NCBI GenBank assembly: GCA_018302815.1
Contig: JAGVZE010000008.1
Span: forward strand, 1-64,000
Origin: Candidatus Woesearchaeota archaeon
Lineage (GTDB): Archaea; Nanobdellota; Nanobdellia; Woesearchaeales; ARS49
DNA: 64,000 nt
Direction of reading: 5' to 3'
Shown: one piece after another, positions 42,246 to 51,181 of the stretch
Numbering within the stretch: the stretch's first letter is position 1
How the letters are laid out: each line of letters opens with the position of its first letter
The notes under the pieces: model-generated
What the model was told of the DNA's origin: nothing
Database searches by the model: none
Seen by the model: only the letters and a program-made list of their open reading frames with translations
Position numbers and translations under genes: made by a program

Positions 42246-42817
42246 ACAGCACCTATCTTCGCTTTAACCTTGTCAAACATATCAGGCAATGACGCAGGGT
42301 CAATTCCTTCTTTGATATACTTAGCAAACTGTTTAGCGTATTTTTCCTTGTTAGCCTTCAATGCCTTCGCAAGACTTGCGACATGTTCGCCGCGAATCCT
42401 TGCTTCGGATGGGATGACTTCTTTCGAACATGAAAGCTGCAAGCCACCATCGATTGCGCCCTTGGCAAGCGCGTAAAGAACACTTCCTTTAACGCTAACC
42501 TGCTGGCCCAAATCAAGCACGCACTCAACTTTTGTCTTAACCTTCTTTGCGATAAGCAAACCAGTCAAGTAAGCCGCAGACGAGTTCGAAGTAGAACCCT
42601 TCCAGCCATACTTAACAAGCTCTTTTGAATGAGCCGAACAAACAATTTTATCGCCTTTCACGTGAAACTCGACCAATTGAACTGAAAAGTGCTTCGAACT
42701 GCGCCTTACAACCAATCTGGTCTTCCTTCCCAAAAGAAGCTTCATACGCTTCTTGTAATCAGTCTTACCATCACGCTTTCTGCGATACGGAACAGAATAT
42801 GTCGCATTATTTGCCAT
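42242..42817 (-). CDS. rpl18: Ribosomal protein uL18
   Basis: 5S rRNA-binding protein of 191 residues. It has the YRRKRDGKTDYKKRMKLLLG N-terminus, the RLVVRRSSKHFSVQLVE segment, and an AAYLTGLLIAKKV helix of the archaeal/eukaryotic type. Overlaps eL19 by 11 bp at its start. Confidence 0.95.
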   Translation of the reverse strand: MANNATYSVPYRRKRDGKTDYKKRMKLLLGRKTRLVVRRSSKHFSVQLVEFHVKGDKIVCSAHSKELVKYGWKGSTSNSSAAYLTGLLIAKKVKTKVECVLDLGQQVSVKGSVLYALAKGAIDGGLQLSCSKEVIPSEARIRGEHVASLAKALKANKEKYAKQFAKYIKEGIDPASLPDMFDKVKAKIGAV

Positions 42818-43280
42818 CGGTCTTCACAGCTTTAGCTGCCCCCTTCACCAAGTCTTGCTCCTTGATGTAAATCTTGATATGGTTGACACTTCTGAAAAAT
42901 CCACCCTTGACCTTCGCGTACAATTCCTTGAAACCGGCGTTATCAATCCAGCCGCCCTCGCGCAGGTTCCTTAGCAGCTCACGCTGAGCGCGAACAGCCT
43001 TCACCCATCTAGTCTTCGGATTCAATCTCGCAGTGCTTTTGCCCTTTCTTGAACCTTGGCCCTTCTGTCGTCCTTTGCGCTTCTGACTTGCAGTCTGCTT
43101 TGCGCGGGAACGACTTATTCCTTGTGCTTGAAGCTTGTAAATCAAACCCTTGCTCACAAGCCTTTGAATATCAAAACGAGTGATAGCCTTCTTAATCTCT
43201 TCAAGCTGGGAAGGATCGAATCTAACTCTACCTACACCGCACTTCAACACTTGCGAGCCCAAACGTTTCTGAAGATCCAT
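42807..43280 (-). CDS. rpl19e: Ribosomal protein eL19
   Basis: The 157-residue large-subunit protein, absent from bacteria, has QKRLGSQVLKCGVGRVRFDP at its N-terminus and the basic GRQKGQGSRKGKSTARLNPK tract followed by a long helix. One base separates it from the eL32 stop upstream. Confidence 0.95.
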   Translation of the reverse strand: MDLQKRLGSQVLKCGVGRVRFDPSQLEEIKKAITRFDIQRLVSKGLIYKLQAQGISRSRAKQTASQKRKGRQKGQGSRKGKSTARLNPKTRWVKAVRAQRELLRNLREGGWIDNAGFKELYAKVKGGFFRSVNHIKIYIKEQDLVKGAAKAVKTDGK

Positions 43281-43281
43281 C

Positions 43282-43839
43282 TTACTCCCTCTTGGTCAAA
43301 ACTTTATCCTTTTCAGCTTTAGCCTGATCCTTGACTTCTTCCTTCGGAGCCTCTTTCTTCTCTTCCTTCTTTGGCGTCGCGGTTTTTTGTCTTGCCGCTT
43401 TTGCCTGCTCCTGTTCCTTTCTTGACTGCTTTCTTGCAGCAAGCATATCCTTTATGCGAGACATCTCGCCATCAATCTTGAAATTAAGCACTTTGAAACC
43501 CTTAGCCTTACAAACGCCAAGCAAATCCGAACGCTTTCTTGCGCCGATGCTTCCCATAAGGACTCCCTGCGTCTTCACATCGAACCCTTCAAGGTCCGAA
43601 AGAGTGTTCACCAAAACAGGAACCAAGCCTGATTTGTCAAGACCGCGCACTTGCGCCGGGTTTCGGTAGCCGACATTAACAGTGGCGGGCTTTCCGAACT
43701 TTCCAAGGCGCATCTTGTTATGCAAACCTCTTGGCCTTCTCCATCTAGTGCCGACTTCCTTACGTTTCTGGTGATCATAGTGCATAAAATCCGGACGCTT
43801 CGCGTTCAATTTCTTTCTTAATTCAAGCAGTGTTTTCAT
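43282..43839 (-). CDS. rpl32e: Ribosomal protein eL32 with a charged tail
   Basis: The first 130 residues match eL32 (KRPDFMHYDHQKRKEVGTRW onward, HNKMRLGKFGKPATVNVGYR). The last 45 residues form an Ala/Lys/Glu-rich helical tail that is unusual for the family and may contact rRNA or partner proteins. The gene overlaps uL6 by 4 bp. Confidence 0.94.
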   Translation of the reverse strand: MKTLLELRKKLNAKRPDFMHYDHQKRKEVGTRWRRPRGLHNKMRLGKFGKPATVNVGYRNPAQVRGLDKSGLVPVLVNTLSDLEGFDVKTQGVLMGSIGARKRSDLLGVCKAKGFKVLNFKIDGEMSRIKDMLAARKQSRKEQEQAKAARQKTATPKKEEKKEAPKEEVKDQAKAEKDKVLTKRE

Positions 43840-44390
43840 TGCGCACCTGTGAGCGGTTCATTCGCTTTTTCAATCATGTAAATTCCGTCCTGGAACACTC
43901 GAAGGTCGCGATTTCTCTTCGCGGTCAAAAGTTCGATATCGCTGGCCATCTGCCCTGCCATATCTTTGTCGCAACTTTCAACAACAATCTTATCACCTTC
44001 AATTTTCACAGTAACGCCCTTCTTTAGTTTGATTGTTCTTGGAGATTTCTCGCCAAGGAAATTCTTCACGATGAATTGCTCGCCACTTATCGAAACATTC
44101 ATCGGGAAGTGGCCAGAGCAAACTTTGAGGACATACTTGTATGGCGTTTGAACGCCCGCAAGCATATTCTCCAAATGAGCATTGAACGTGTTAGCCATGC
44201 GTTTCTCGCGCTTTGTGGCCTTCTCACAGGAAATCACAATCTTGTTTCCTGAAACTTTGAATGAAATCTTCGGGTCCTGTAAACGCCTCACGACCTCTCC
44301 TTTCGGACCCTTGACAGTAAGCCTGCCGTCAACATATGACGCCGTAATTCCACTCGGCACTTCTGTCTCGTCGTGAATTGATAATTTCAT
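43836..44390 (-). CDS. rpl6: Ribosomal protein uL6
   Basis: The protein near the factor-binding site, 184 residues from the ATG at 44390, with two similar alpha/beta domains and VTVKGPKGEVVR. The start codon shares one base with the uS8 stop (TAATG), so the longer frame starting at 44399 is not used. Confidence 0.95.
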   Translation of the reverse strand: MKLSIHDETEVPSGITASYVDGRLTVKGPKGEVVRRLQDPKISFKVSGNKIVISCEKATKREKRMANTFNAHLENMLAGVQTPYKYVLKVCSGHFPMNVSISGEQFIVKNFLGEKSPRTIKLKKGVTVKIEGDKIVVESCDKDMAGQMASDIELLTAKRNRDLRVFQDGIYMIEKANEPLTGAQ

Positions 44391-44779
44391 TAGTAGCAAT
44401 AGGCTATTAGCCTTCCTCCCAAACCTTTCTCACGCGCCTGCACGTGAGTCATAATTCCTTGCGGTGTCGACAAAATCAAAATACCGACGCCGTTCGCAGG
44501 CAAGTAACGCTTCTCGAACTTTTCAAAGCCCATAGTCTTGACAGAGAATCTTGGCTTGATGACACCGCACTTGTTGATATTTCCAAGCAAGTGAAGCTTC
44601 GCAAAGCCGCCTCTGCCCTCGCTTAAATCCTCAAGATCACCTACATACTTGTGCTCCTGCAAAATCGAAAGCACTTTTCTCATGAGCTTGCTAATAGGGT
44701 GGATCAAGAGCTCGCGCTTACCTGAACCTTCATACGTCATCACGGACGACATCACATTCGCAATCGGATCATTCAACAT
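44390..44779 (-). CDS. rps8: Ribosomal protein uS8
   Basis: Central 16S rRNA-binding protein, 129 residues: NDPIANVMSSVMTYEGSGKR at the N-terminus and GVGILILSTPQGIMTHVQAR in the C-terminal domain. It follows uS14 after 13 bp. Confidence 0.96.
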   Translation of the reverse strand: MLNDPIANVMSSVMTYEGSGKRELLIHPISKLMRKVLSILQEHKYVGDLEDLSEGRGGFAKLHLLGNINKCGVIKPRFSVKTMGFEKFEKRYLPANGVGILILSTPQGIMTHVQAREKGLGGRLIAYCY

Positions 44780-44792
44780 TTTTCATTCACCA

Positions 44793-45023
44793 TCAGCTGT
44801 ATTTCTTAAACCCAATCTTCTTTGCAACATCCCTGAAACAACACCTGCACAAGCCGAGCTTGTACTTGGAGATATGGCCTCCATATCTGCCACAGCGCCC
44901 GCATCTTTCGAGCGCCTGACCAGTTGTTCGCTTCTTAGGAGCATTATGCTTAATGTATTTCTTCATGATAACAGGCTTCATCTTGAGCTGCTTGAACGCT
45001 TTCTTCCAATCCTTTGTTGTCAT
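44793..45023 (-). CDS. rps14: Ribosomal protein uS14 (zinc type)
   Basis: A 76-residue protein with the four-cysteine zinc motif [20 protein letters not shown], followed by CCF. It has about 20 extra N-terminal residues compared with the usual archaeal length. The 4-bp overlap with the uL5 stop supports this longer start (ATG at 45023). Confidence 0.93.
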   Translation of the reverse strand: MTTKDWKKAFKQLKMKPVIMKKYIKHNAPKKRTTGQALERCGRCGRYGGHISKYKLGLCRCCFRDVAKKIGFKKYS

Positions 45024-45535
45024 GCTTTTTCACCTATCTTCACGCCAAATTCCTTTTGCATGAAGCTCATCGCCTCAGCACGGTTAACCATGTGCTTTCG
45101 CGGAATGCTCTTTGGATTAAGCTTGCGCTTTTTCACACGATAACCCGGCTTTTCAAGCGTCACGCAAACCTGAAGACCAAGAACTCCGATCTTAGGGTCA
45201 TACGTGATACCCGGGATGTCAATATATTCGTGAATTCCAAAACTGATATTGCCCGCATCATCAAACTGACTTTCGCGCAGCAAATTCTCTTTCGCAGTGA
45301 GCAACCTTTTGAGGATTTCAATCGCTTTCGCTTTCCTTAATGTGAGCTTGCAGCCAATCGGAAGGCCCGGACGCAAACCCCAGGTCGGAATCCTTTGATT
45401 AGTTATGGTCTTCACGGGGTTGATACCTGTAATCATCTTCAAAACAGTGACTCCTTTCTCAAGCCTATTCTGATCCTTGCCCGCACCTACGTTCAAGGTG
45501 ATTTTCTCAATTCGCGGAACTTGCATCGAATTCAT
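45020..45535 (-). CDS. rpl5: Ribosomal protein uL5
   Basis: 5S rRNA-binding protein of 171 residues with [40 protein letters not shown] and the late [10 protein letters not shown] segment. Overlaps eS4 by 4 bp. Confidence 0.96.
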   Translation of the reverse strand: MNSMQVPRIEKITLNVGAGKDQNRLEKGVTVLKMITGINPVKTITNQRIPTWGLRPGLPIGCKLTLRKAKAIEILKRLLTAKENLLRESQFDDAGNISFGIHEYIDIPGITYDPKIGVLGLQVCVTLEKPGYRVKKRKLNPKSIPRKHMVNRAEAMSFMQKEFGVKIGEKA

Positions 45536-46209
45536 AGCTTCACAACCGGCTTATCGCTCCCAACAGGGAATGCAACCTTAGTCAAGGTCTCAATTCTCTT
45601 CGCGCCGTGCTTGCACACAAGCTTTTTGCCTTGGACGTCTTCGATAGTGCAAATCAAACCAGTGTGCCTTCCGCCAAGCAAAAGAACAGATGTTCCTTTT
45701 TCAAACTTGAATTGGTCAAGCACTTTTTGCTTTGGCAACTCAAGGAGAACGCCATCGCCGACGTTAAGAGTATCTTTTTGCATAAGCATACTTCTGCCAT
45801 CTGAAAAGTTAACCTGAATCTTCGCGCCCTTAACCGTGCGTTTGCCTGTAACCTGTGAAAGCTTCTTTGACATCTCGGACTCGGGCGCGTCCTTGAAAAC
45901 AAGACGACCCTTTGTATCGATAGTGCAGCGAACACTCTTGCCAGGCTTGACGGAAATCGCGTCCATGAGGCCAACACCAAAGTGGGCATCCTTTACGACT
46001 TTGCCATTAACCATGACTGCCTTGGAATTCAAAACATGCTTTATCTCGCGCATAGTATTCGCAACACCAAGCTGGCGCATCAACATGCCTATCGGAAGCG
46101 AACGCTCCAAAGGCTGTGAACCCGGAAGCGGACGCAAAGTCCACTTGCTCACTTTCTTCAAAAGCGTCCAGCTCTTTGGCGCCGCATATGCTTTCAAGTG
46201 ATTACTCAT
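45532..46209 (-). CDS. rps4e: Ribosomal protein eS4
   Basis: Small-subunit protein of 225 residues found in archaea and eukaryotes. It contains an S4-like RNA-binding domain (SLPIGMLMRQLGVANTMREI, VMVNGKVVKD) and a KOW-type segment (VLLLGGRHTGLICTIEDV). Overlaps uL24 by 4 bp. Confidence 0.95.
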   Translation of the reverse strand: MSNHLKAYAAPKSWTLLKKVSKWTLRPLPGSQPLERSLPIGMLMRQLGVANTMREIKHVLNSKAVMVNGKVVKDAHFGVGLMDAISVKPGKSVRCTIDTKGRLVFKDAPESEMSKKLSQVTGKRTVKGAKIQVNFSDGRSMLMQKDTLNVGDGVLLELPKQKVLDQFKFEKGTSVLLLGGRHTGLICTIEDVQGKKLVCKHGAKRIETLTKVAFPVGSDKPVVKL

Positions 46210-46574
46210 TGCTTACTCACCCTTCTCTTGTCAGACTTATCGACGTCGGTAATCATCAACTTCGAAGGATGAACCGGATAAAGCGACTTGCTTCCGTCGC
46301 GCTTCATAAACTCAACACCAGTCACGAACACGTGCTGGTTTCCAACATCAACACGCTCGACAGTTCCGCTCTTTCCACCGAACTGACCGCGCATGACTTT
46401 CACTTTATCGCCCTTGCGAACTCTTAATGAACGTGATTTCACTGTCTTTCTAAGTTCTTTTGAAAGCGTAGCTGACATCATCTTGCTTTTCACATGCAGC
46501 GGAGCCTTGTGCAAGAACTTTCGCTGCTTTCCCGGCTTCTTACTAGCCTTCCACGCTGGACTCCAGTTTATCAT
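46206..46574 (-). CDS. rpl24: Ribosomal protein uL24
   Basis: Assembly-initiating protein of 122 residues with the archaeal N-terminal region (KQRKFLHKAPLHVKSKMMSA) and a KOW domain (VRKGDKVKVMRGQFGGKSGT). Overlaps uL14 by 4 bp. Confidence 0.95.
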   Translation of the reverse strand: MINWSPAWKASKKPGKQRKFLHKAPLHVKSKMMSATLSKELRKTVKSRSLRVRKGDKVKVMRGQFGGKSGTVERVDVGNQHVFVTGVEFMKRDGSKSLYPVHPSKLMITDVDKSDKRRVSKQ

Positions 46575-46972
46575 ACGATACTACTCGCGATCTTTGACAC
46601 TAACGGCCAACGCTCGCTCGCCTCCTTTGCAATAGGTCCTTTGATCATAGTTCCCTTCGGGTTACCAAGGTCATCCTTAATGACGACAGCAGCATTATCT
46701 TCGAAACGCACGTGCATACCATCCCTTCGGCGATACGGCATACGCTGCCTCACGATAACTGCTGCCACGACCTGCTTACGCATGTCCGGCCTACCCTGAA
46801 CAACTGAACACATCACGTAGTCGCCAACACCCGCGGAAGGCTTTCTACCTTTCACGGTCTTTGCGCCACGCACGCTGATAATCCTCAAAATACGCGCACC
46901 GCTGTTATCCGCCGCAACAACATTAGCTGTATGCGGAAGGCCTCTTGTGATACGCGCTTTAACTGCTTTCAT
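46571..46972 (-). CDS. rpl14: Ribosomal protein uL14
   Basis: The 133-residue beta-barrel protein at the subunit interface: ADNSGARILRIISVRGAKTV and RRDGMHVRFEDNAAVVIKDD. The ATG at 46972 is the family start; it lies 14 bp inside the uS17 gene. Confidence 0.95.
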   Translation of the reverse strand: MKAVKARITRGLPHTANVVAADNSGARILRIISVRGAKTVKGRKPSAGVGDYVMCSVVQGRPDMRKQVVAAVIVRQRMPYRRRDGMHVRFEDNAAVVIKDDLGNPKGTMIKGPIAKEASERWPLVSKIASSIV

Positions 46973-47333
46973 TTTTCTCCTCTGCAACTTTCTTTTCGTC
47001 TTTCTTCACTTTAGCTTCTTCAGCACTCTTAGTCTTTGATTCTTCCATGCGCGCTTCTCTTTCCTCGAAAAGACGCTCTCTTCCGACTTTCTCGACAATT
47101 GTGAACTTCTTAGTCTTGCTAATCGGGCGGCATTCGACAATCTTCACAATGTCTCCCTTCTTAGCGTTGATTTCAACCGGATTGTGAGCTTTCAAGCGAG
47201 TCCTTGCAGTCTCATAACGCTCGTACTTCGTCACGTACTTACGTCTACCCCATTCGATAGTCGCAGTGAGCTGCATTTTATCCTCTACAACGACTCCGGT
47301 AAATGTCCTTCCTCTCGTCTTGATGCTTTGCAT
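46959..47333 (-). CDS. rps17: Ribosomal protein uS17
   Basis: Primary 16S rRNA-binding protein with an OB fold (RTFTGVVVEDKMQLTATIEW, HNPVEINAKKGDIVKIVECR). It carries a Lys/Glu-rich C-terminal tail of about 35 residues, so it is longer (124) than usual. The rnp1 (Rpp29) gene that often lies just before uS17 in archaea is not here. Confidence 0.94.
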   Translation of the reverse strand: MQSIKTRGRTFTGVVVEDKMQLTATIEWGRRKYVTKYERYETARTRLKAHNPVEINAKKGDIVKIVECRPISKTKKFTIVEKVGRERLFEEREARMEESKTKSAEEAKVKKDEKKVAEEKNESS

Positions 47334-47337
47334 TGTT

Positions 47338-47643
47338 TCACCTTACTATGATGGCTTCCGGAGCGAAACCAGCCTCGATGAGGACCAATTTCGCCTTCTG
47401 CCTATGCTCTCCTTGAAGCTCGATACGACCGTCCTTCACGGTACCGCCGCAGGCGAGCTTCGCCTTGAGTTGTTTTGCCAATTGATCCAAATCAATTTCC
47501 TTTGGATCAAGACCCTCGACCACCGTGTACTTCTTGTTGAATTTCTTTTCTTCAACGCGAACGATGATTTTTAGGCTTTCTTTTGCGATGCTCTCGCAAA
47601 CGCATAGCTCTTTTGGCAAGCCACACGTTACGCAGACGCTCAT
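47338..47643 (-). CDS. Translation initiation factor aIF1 (SUI1)
   Basis: A 101-residue SUI1-fold factor that monitors start-codon selection. An N-terminal zinc-knuckle-like CVTCGLPKELCVC precedes the SUI1 core KYTVVEGLD...LKAKLACGGTVKDGRIELQG. Its place in the S10-like operon between uS17 and uL29 is normal for archaea. Confidence 0.95.
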   Translation of the reverse strand: MSVCVTCGLPKELCVCESIAKESLKIIVRVEEKKFNKKYTVVEGLDPKEIDLDQLAKQLKAKLACGGTVKDGRIELQGEHRQKAKLVLIEAGFAPEAIIVR

Positions 47644-47843
47644 ACTTTAGCTTTTGCCTCCTTCTGCGCGAGGAGTGTCTTTATTCTCGCTATAGTGCGT
47701 TTCTGATTGCGAATCTTGCCCGGACTTTTCGGTATAGTTCCCGTTGCGACCTGAGCGTTATCTTTCATGAGTTCCTTGTACATTTCCTGCATCTTCTGCT
47801 GAAGATCCTGCGGACTCAACGTTCGCAATTCCTTAGCTTTCAT
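47640..47843 (-). CDS. rpl29: Ribosomal protein uL29
   Basis: Small two-helix protein at the polypeptide exit, 67 residues: KELRTLSPQDLQQKMQEMYK and KIRNQKRTIARIKTLL. Overlaps its neighbours aIF1 and uS3 by 4 bp each. Confidence 0.95.
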   Translation of the reverse strand: MKAKELRTLSPQDLQQKMQEMYKELMKDNAQVATGTIPKSPGKIRNQKRTIARIKTLLAQKEAKAKV

Positions 47844-48568
47844 TGAGCACCGCCCTCAGCAACTTTCGGCGCTGTTTTCTTGCGAGGCCTTTTTGCCTTC
47901 TGTTCTTTTTGCTCCTCTTTCGGAGCTTCTTTTACTTCAGCGACAGGAGCCGCAACAGCAGCCGGAGCTTCTTTTCTTCCAACTTCGATATCGTCAGGAA
48001 GCTTTGTGTCAGGCGGCATGATAGCGACCTTAACACCAATCTCTCCTGTTTTCAAAATAGCAACTGCCTGCGCGCGCTTGACACATTCAGTTGCGATGTT
48101 ACCGCATTTCTTTAGATAGCCGGAGTAGAATCTCCAGCTCTTCGCACGCTGACTTGGAACTTTTCCTGAAATGTTGATTTCGATACCGAGCGCGCCTGCG
48201 CCCATAACATCAGTCATCGTCTTGTGGCCGATAGCCTTGAACTTGTTTATGCCAAATCTTTCGAGCGTGCTTGCGATTCTTTCCGCGACAATCTGCGCGT
48301 CAAGATTTGGCTGTTCGACTTCTGAAATCTCAATCTGCGGATTCTCCAAATTGAACCTTTTCTTGAGCGTGTTAGTTAGCTTCTTGATGTTCTCTCCTTT
48401 TCTACCGACAACAAGGCCGGGCCTGCTTGCGAAAATGACAACCTTCTCGCCCATAGGAGTTCTCATAAGCTTCGTGTGGCTATGACCTACATTCTTAAGA
48501 GTCTGCGAAATGAATTCCTCTATCTGATGCTCCTTCAATCTTTCAGCCACAAATTTTCGTTCAATCAT
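47840..48568 (-). CDS. rps3: Ribosomal protein uS3
   Basis: mRNA-entry protein with an N-terminal KH domain (VVGRKGENIKKLTNTLKKRF) and C-terminal domain, 242 residues including an acidic/basic Ala-Glu-Lys tail of about 45 residues. Overlaps uL22 by 4 bp. Confidence 0.96.
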   Translation of the reverse strand: MIERKFVAERLKEHQIEEFISQTLKNVGHSHTKLMRTPMGEKVVIFASRPGLVVGRKGENIKKLTNTLKKRFNLENPQIEISEVEQPNLDAQIVAERIASTLERFGINKFKAIGHKTMTDVMGAGALGIEINISGKVPSQRAKSWRFYSGYLKKCGNIATECVKRAQAVAILKTGEIGVKVAIMPPDTKLPDDIEVGRKEAPAAVAAPVAEVKEAPKEEQKEQKAKRPRKKTAPKVAEGGAQ

Positions 48569-49008
48569 TTCTTCGCCTCTTGCTTTTTCTCTTCAACCAC
48601 AAGCTCGATATGCGTTCTCTTCGCCTTCGTTCGCTGACGACCGGAGTGATACGCAGTCGGACCCTTTTGAGCGCTCGCGTGACGCACGATAAGTCCAGCA
48701 GTGCTAAGGCCCTTGAATTGCGCATTCGCTTCAACGCTTTGCAACAATTTTAAAATCTGCGAACACGCGCTAACCGGGAACCTTCCAGCTGCAATACCGT
48801 GCTTGTGACCCATATCCATATTGTACCTTGTGAACGCAATCGGCTTTTTGAGCGCGACAACATCCTCAAGCAACTTCTTCGCCTTGCCAACCTGCATGCC
48901 ACGAATAGCCTGGCACACCATGACGCTCTCTTTTCTTGAGATAGGCAAAGCTACTCCGACACCCTTCGCGCAATTCTGCGTCAATTCCGTCGAGTACTTG
49001 TAAGCCAT
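48565..49008 (-). CDS. rpl22: Ribosomal protein uL22
   Basis: Exit-tunnel protein of 147 residues: YNMDMGHKHGIAAGRFPVSA and the extended basic loop KGPTAYHSGRQRTKAKRTHI. Adjacent to uS19 without a gap. Confidence 0.95.
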   Translation of the reverse strand: MAYKYSTELTQNCAKGVGVALPISRKESVMVCQAIRGMQVGKAKKLLEDVVALKKPIAFTRYNMDMGHKHGIAAGRFPVSACSQILKLLQSVEANAQFKGLSTAGLIVRHASAQKGPTAYHSGRQRTKAKRTHIELVVEEKKQEAKK

Positions 49009-49389
49009 TTATCTCACCGAGAGCGAAGCGCTGCTTCTTGTAGCTCCGATACCCGGAGCGCTGTGGCGCACTTGCCTTCTTGTCAAAGCGAATTCTCCCA
49101 AACGATGCGCAAGCATCTCAGGAGCTATGATCAACATAACCCATTCTTTTCCAGAATGAACCTTGATCGTCTTTCCAACCATTTGCGGCAGGACTATCAT
49201 ATCGCGACACTGAGTCTTGATCTCCTTCTCATCTTTACGAACACTTTCGAGCAGCTTCTTTTCCATCTCTGTGAAACCGCGCTTCATCTTTCTGCGCTCA
49301 CGAGACGGGACGAGCTTTGCGAACTCATCCAAATCCATCTTCTGGATATCCTGAATTGTTTTTCCGCGATAAAGGAATTCTTTTGCCAT
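49009..49389 (-). CDS. rps19: Ribosomal protein uS19
   Basis: Head-domain protein of 126 residues: MIVLPQMVGKTIKVHSGKEW and MLAHRLGEFALTRRQVRHSA. The archaeal N-terminal extension (YRGKTIQDIQKMDLDEFAKL) is present. Confidence 0.96.
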   Translation of the reverse strand: MAKEFLYRGKTIQDIQKMDLDEFAKLVPSRERRKMKRGFTEMEKKLLESVRKDEKEIKTQCRDMIVLPQMVGKTIKVHSGKEWVMLIIAPEMLAHRLGEFALTRRQVRHSAPGIGATRSSASLSVR

Positions 49390-49395
49390 AGTTTA

Positions 49396-50106
49396 TCACT
49401 TCTTCCTGCCAGTTTGCTTTGGCCACAACTTACCGACCTTTCGTCCCGGAGGAGCGAAATGGCCGACTGCCTTCTGCTTGGCTTTACGACTGGTACGCTT
49501 GTTACCGAATGGATGGTCAACCGCGTTCTGAGCCGCACCGCTCGGGTTTGGCCAGCGCTTGTTCTTCATTCTCTTACGGAAGTGCTGAACTCCTGCCTTG
49601 AGCAGTGGTTTTTCAGTTCTTCCGCCACCTGCCACAACACCAATGATTGCGTGGCAGTTCAAATTGAACATGCGTTCTTTCTTGCTTGGAAGGAGTATGA
49701 GCGCGTACTGGTCAGTCTTTGCAACCAATCTTGCAGCGCTACCTGACGTTCGGCAGAACCTGCCGCCATCGCCAGGCTGCATTTCTATATTGTAAATAGG
49801 AGTACCCTCGGGAACATCACGCAACTTAAGCACGTTGCCAGGATTAATCTCGCTCTTCGAACCAACCTGCAATTTCTCACCCACACGTACGAATTCAGGA
49901 GCAGGCAACAACGCTTCTTTCTTATCATCGTATGTGACTCGCATTAATGGCGCAGTGTGACCTGGGCACTTGATAAGTTCAGTGATCTCTCCATTCAATT
50001 CGCCAGCAGGAGTGTGCATCTTTATCGCGCCAGCAAAAGCGAAACTTTTCGAACGGTACACAGGACCGCCCTTACCCCTTGCTTGCTGAATGAGGCTTTT
50101 ACCCAT
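49396..50106 (-). CDS. rpl2: Ribosomal protein uL2
   Basis: Peptidyl-transferase-centre protein of 236 residues: GKSLIQQARGKGGPVYRSKS at the N-terminus and the conserved NPSGAAQNAVDHPFGNKRTS region near the C-terminus, containing the functionally critical histidine. Confidence 0.97.
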   Translation of the reverse strand: MGKSLIQQARGKGGPVYRSKSFAFAGAIKMHTPAGELNGEITELIKCPGHTAPLMRVTYDDKKEALLPAPEFVRVGEKLQVGSKSEINPGNVLKLRDVPEGTPIYNIEMQPGDGGRFCRTSGSAARLVAKTDQYALILLPSKKERMFNLNCHAIIGVVAGGGRTEKPLLKAGVQHFRKRMKNKRWPNPSGAAQNAVDHPFGNKRTSRKAKQKAVGHFAPPGRKVGKLWPKQTGRKK

Positions 50107-50107
50107 T

Positions 50108-50374
50108 TTACATCATCCCCAACGACGTCGCAATATCAATTGCCGGCGTCTCTTTCGCGAAAGTGACATACGCGCGCTTTTGCCCGCGCATAGTGTGCAA
50201 CGTGTTCACCGCGTTTACTTTTGCCTTGAACAATTCCTCGATTGCTTTCTTCACGTCAGCTTTGGTCGCTTTTTCATCTACTACAAACACTAACTTATTC
50301 TCGGATTCCATCAGGCGAATCGCCTTTTCCGAACTTACCGGGTGTTTTATAGTTTGATATGCATCCATTTTCAT
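50108..50374 (-). CDS. rpl23: Ribosomal protein uL23
   Basis: Exit-port protein that docks SRP and other factors, 88 residues: IKHPVSSEKAIRLMESENKL and KADVKKAIEELFKAKVNAVN. The ATG at 50374 shares a base with the uL4 stop (TGATG), so the longer frame is not used. Confidence 0.95.
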   Translation of the reverse strand: MKMDAYQTIKHPVSSEKAIRLMESENKLVFVVDEKATKADVKKAIEELFKAKVNAVNTLHTMRGQKRAYVTFAKETPAIDIATSLGMM

Positions 50375-51180
50375 CACATGAATAATTTCTCCTTATCGAG
50401 TTTATCTAACGCAGCTTGAGTGAACAACGTGAGCCTTCCCATGTGAGTTCCCGGAGCCAGCAATTCAGCGTTCAGGTTTTTCACAACAGCAACATCTATG
50501 CCTGGAACATTTCTTGCAGATTTAAGAGCTTCGCACTCGCCACTCACGACAATAAGAACGCTAGTTCCCTTCTTGAGCCTACGACCACGCATTTTTCCTT
50601 TTCCCGCACGGACATTTTGACGCTCACCACGCTCAAGGTCACCCTCAAGCCCAAGAGTCATCAAAGCCGCGCTTAATTCCTTGGCTTTCGCAATTTTTTC
50701 AAAATCATTCGAGAGAGCGAAAGGATACGCAACTGGCACAACATGGCCGCGCGCTTCGACAAGCGTTTTATCGACGACTGCGGCAAGAGCGCTGCGAATC
50801 GCCTTCTTTCTTTCCTTGTCATTGATATTCTTAGCAAAATCACGTTCGGATGTAGGCGGGAAAGCCCTTCTACCGCCGACAGTACCAGGAGCGAACGCGC
50901 CAACCCAAATCATCTGCATACCACGGCGAACCAAAGTCTTCCTTGGCACTCGACTTAAGCCTTTACCATACGCGCCCTTGTAATCACGACGACGCCTGCT
51001 CAATCTTGCAGCCTGCTTTTTACCTGCACGAGGGTCAGCACCATAGGATTGGCGCTTTCTACTCTGAACGGATTCAACCGCACGCTTGATTAAATCAGGA
51101 CGGATATCCTCTGAAAACTGAGACGGCAATTTCTGCTTGCCAGCTTCCTTATTTTGCGCGTTGAAAACTTTGAGCTCCAT
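50374..51180 (-). CDS. rpl4: Ribosomal protein uL4
   Basis: Tunnel protein of 268 residues, archaeal/eukaryotic L4 type: FSEDIRPDLIKRAVESVQSR, the long loop with RVPRKTLVRRGMQMIWVGAF, and the C-terminal domain. The ATG at 51180 is the family start and lies one base after the uL3 stop. Confidence 0.96.
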   Translation of the reverse strand: MELKVFNAQNKEAGKQKLPSQFSEDIRPDLIKRAVESVQSRKRQSYGADPRAGKKQAARLSRRRRDYKGAYGKGLSRVPRKTLVRRGMQMIWVGAFAPGTVGGRRAFPPTSERDFAKNINDKERKKAIRSALAAVVDKTLVEARGHVVPVAYPFALSNDFEKIAKAKELSAALMTLGLEGDLERGERQNVRAGKGKMRGRRLKKGTSVLIVVSGECEALKSARNVPGIDVAVVKNLNAELLAPGTHMGRLTLFTQAALDKLDKEKLFM

Positions 51181-51181
51181 A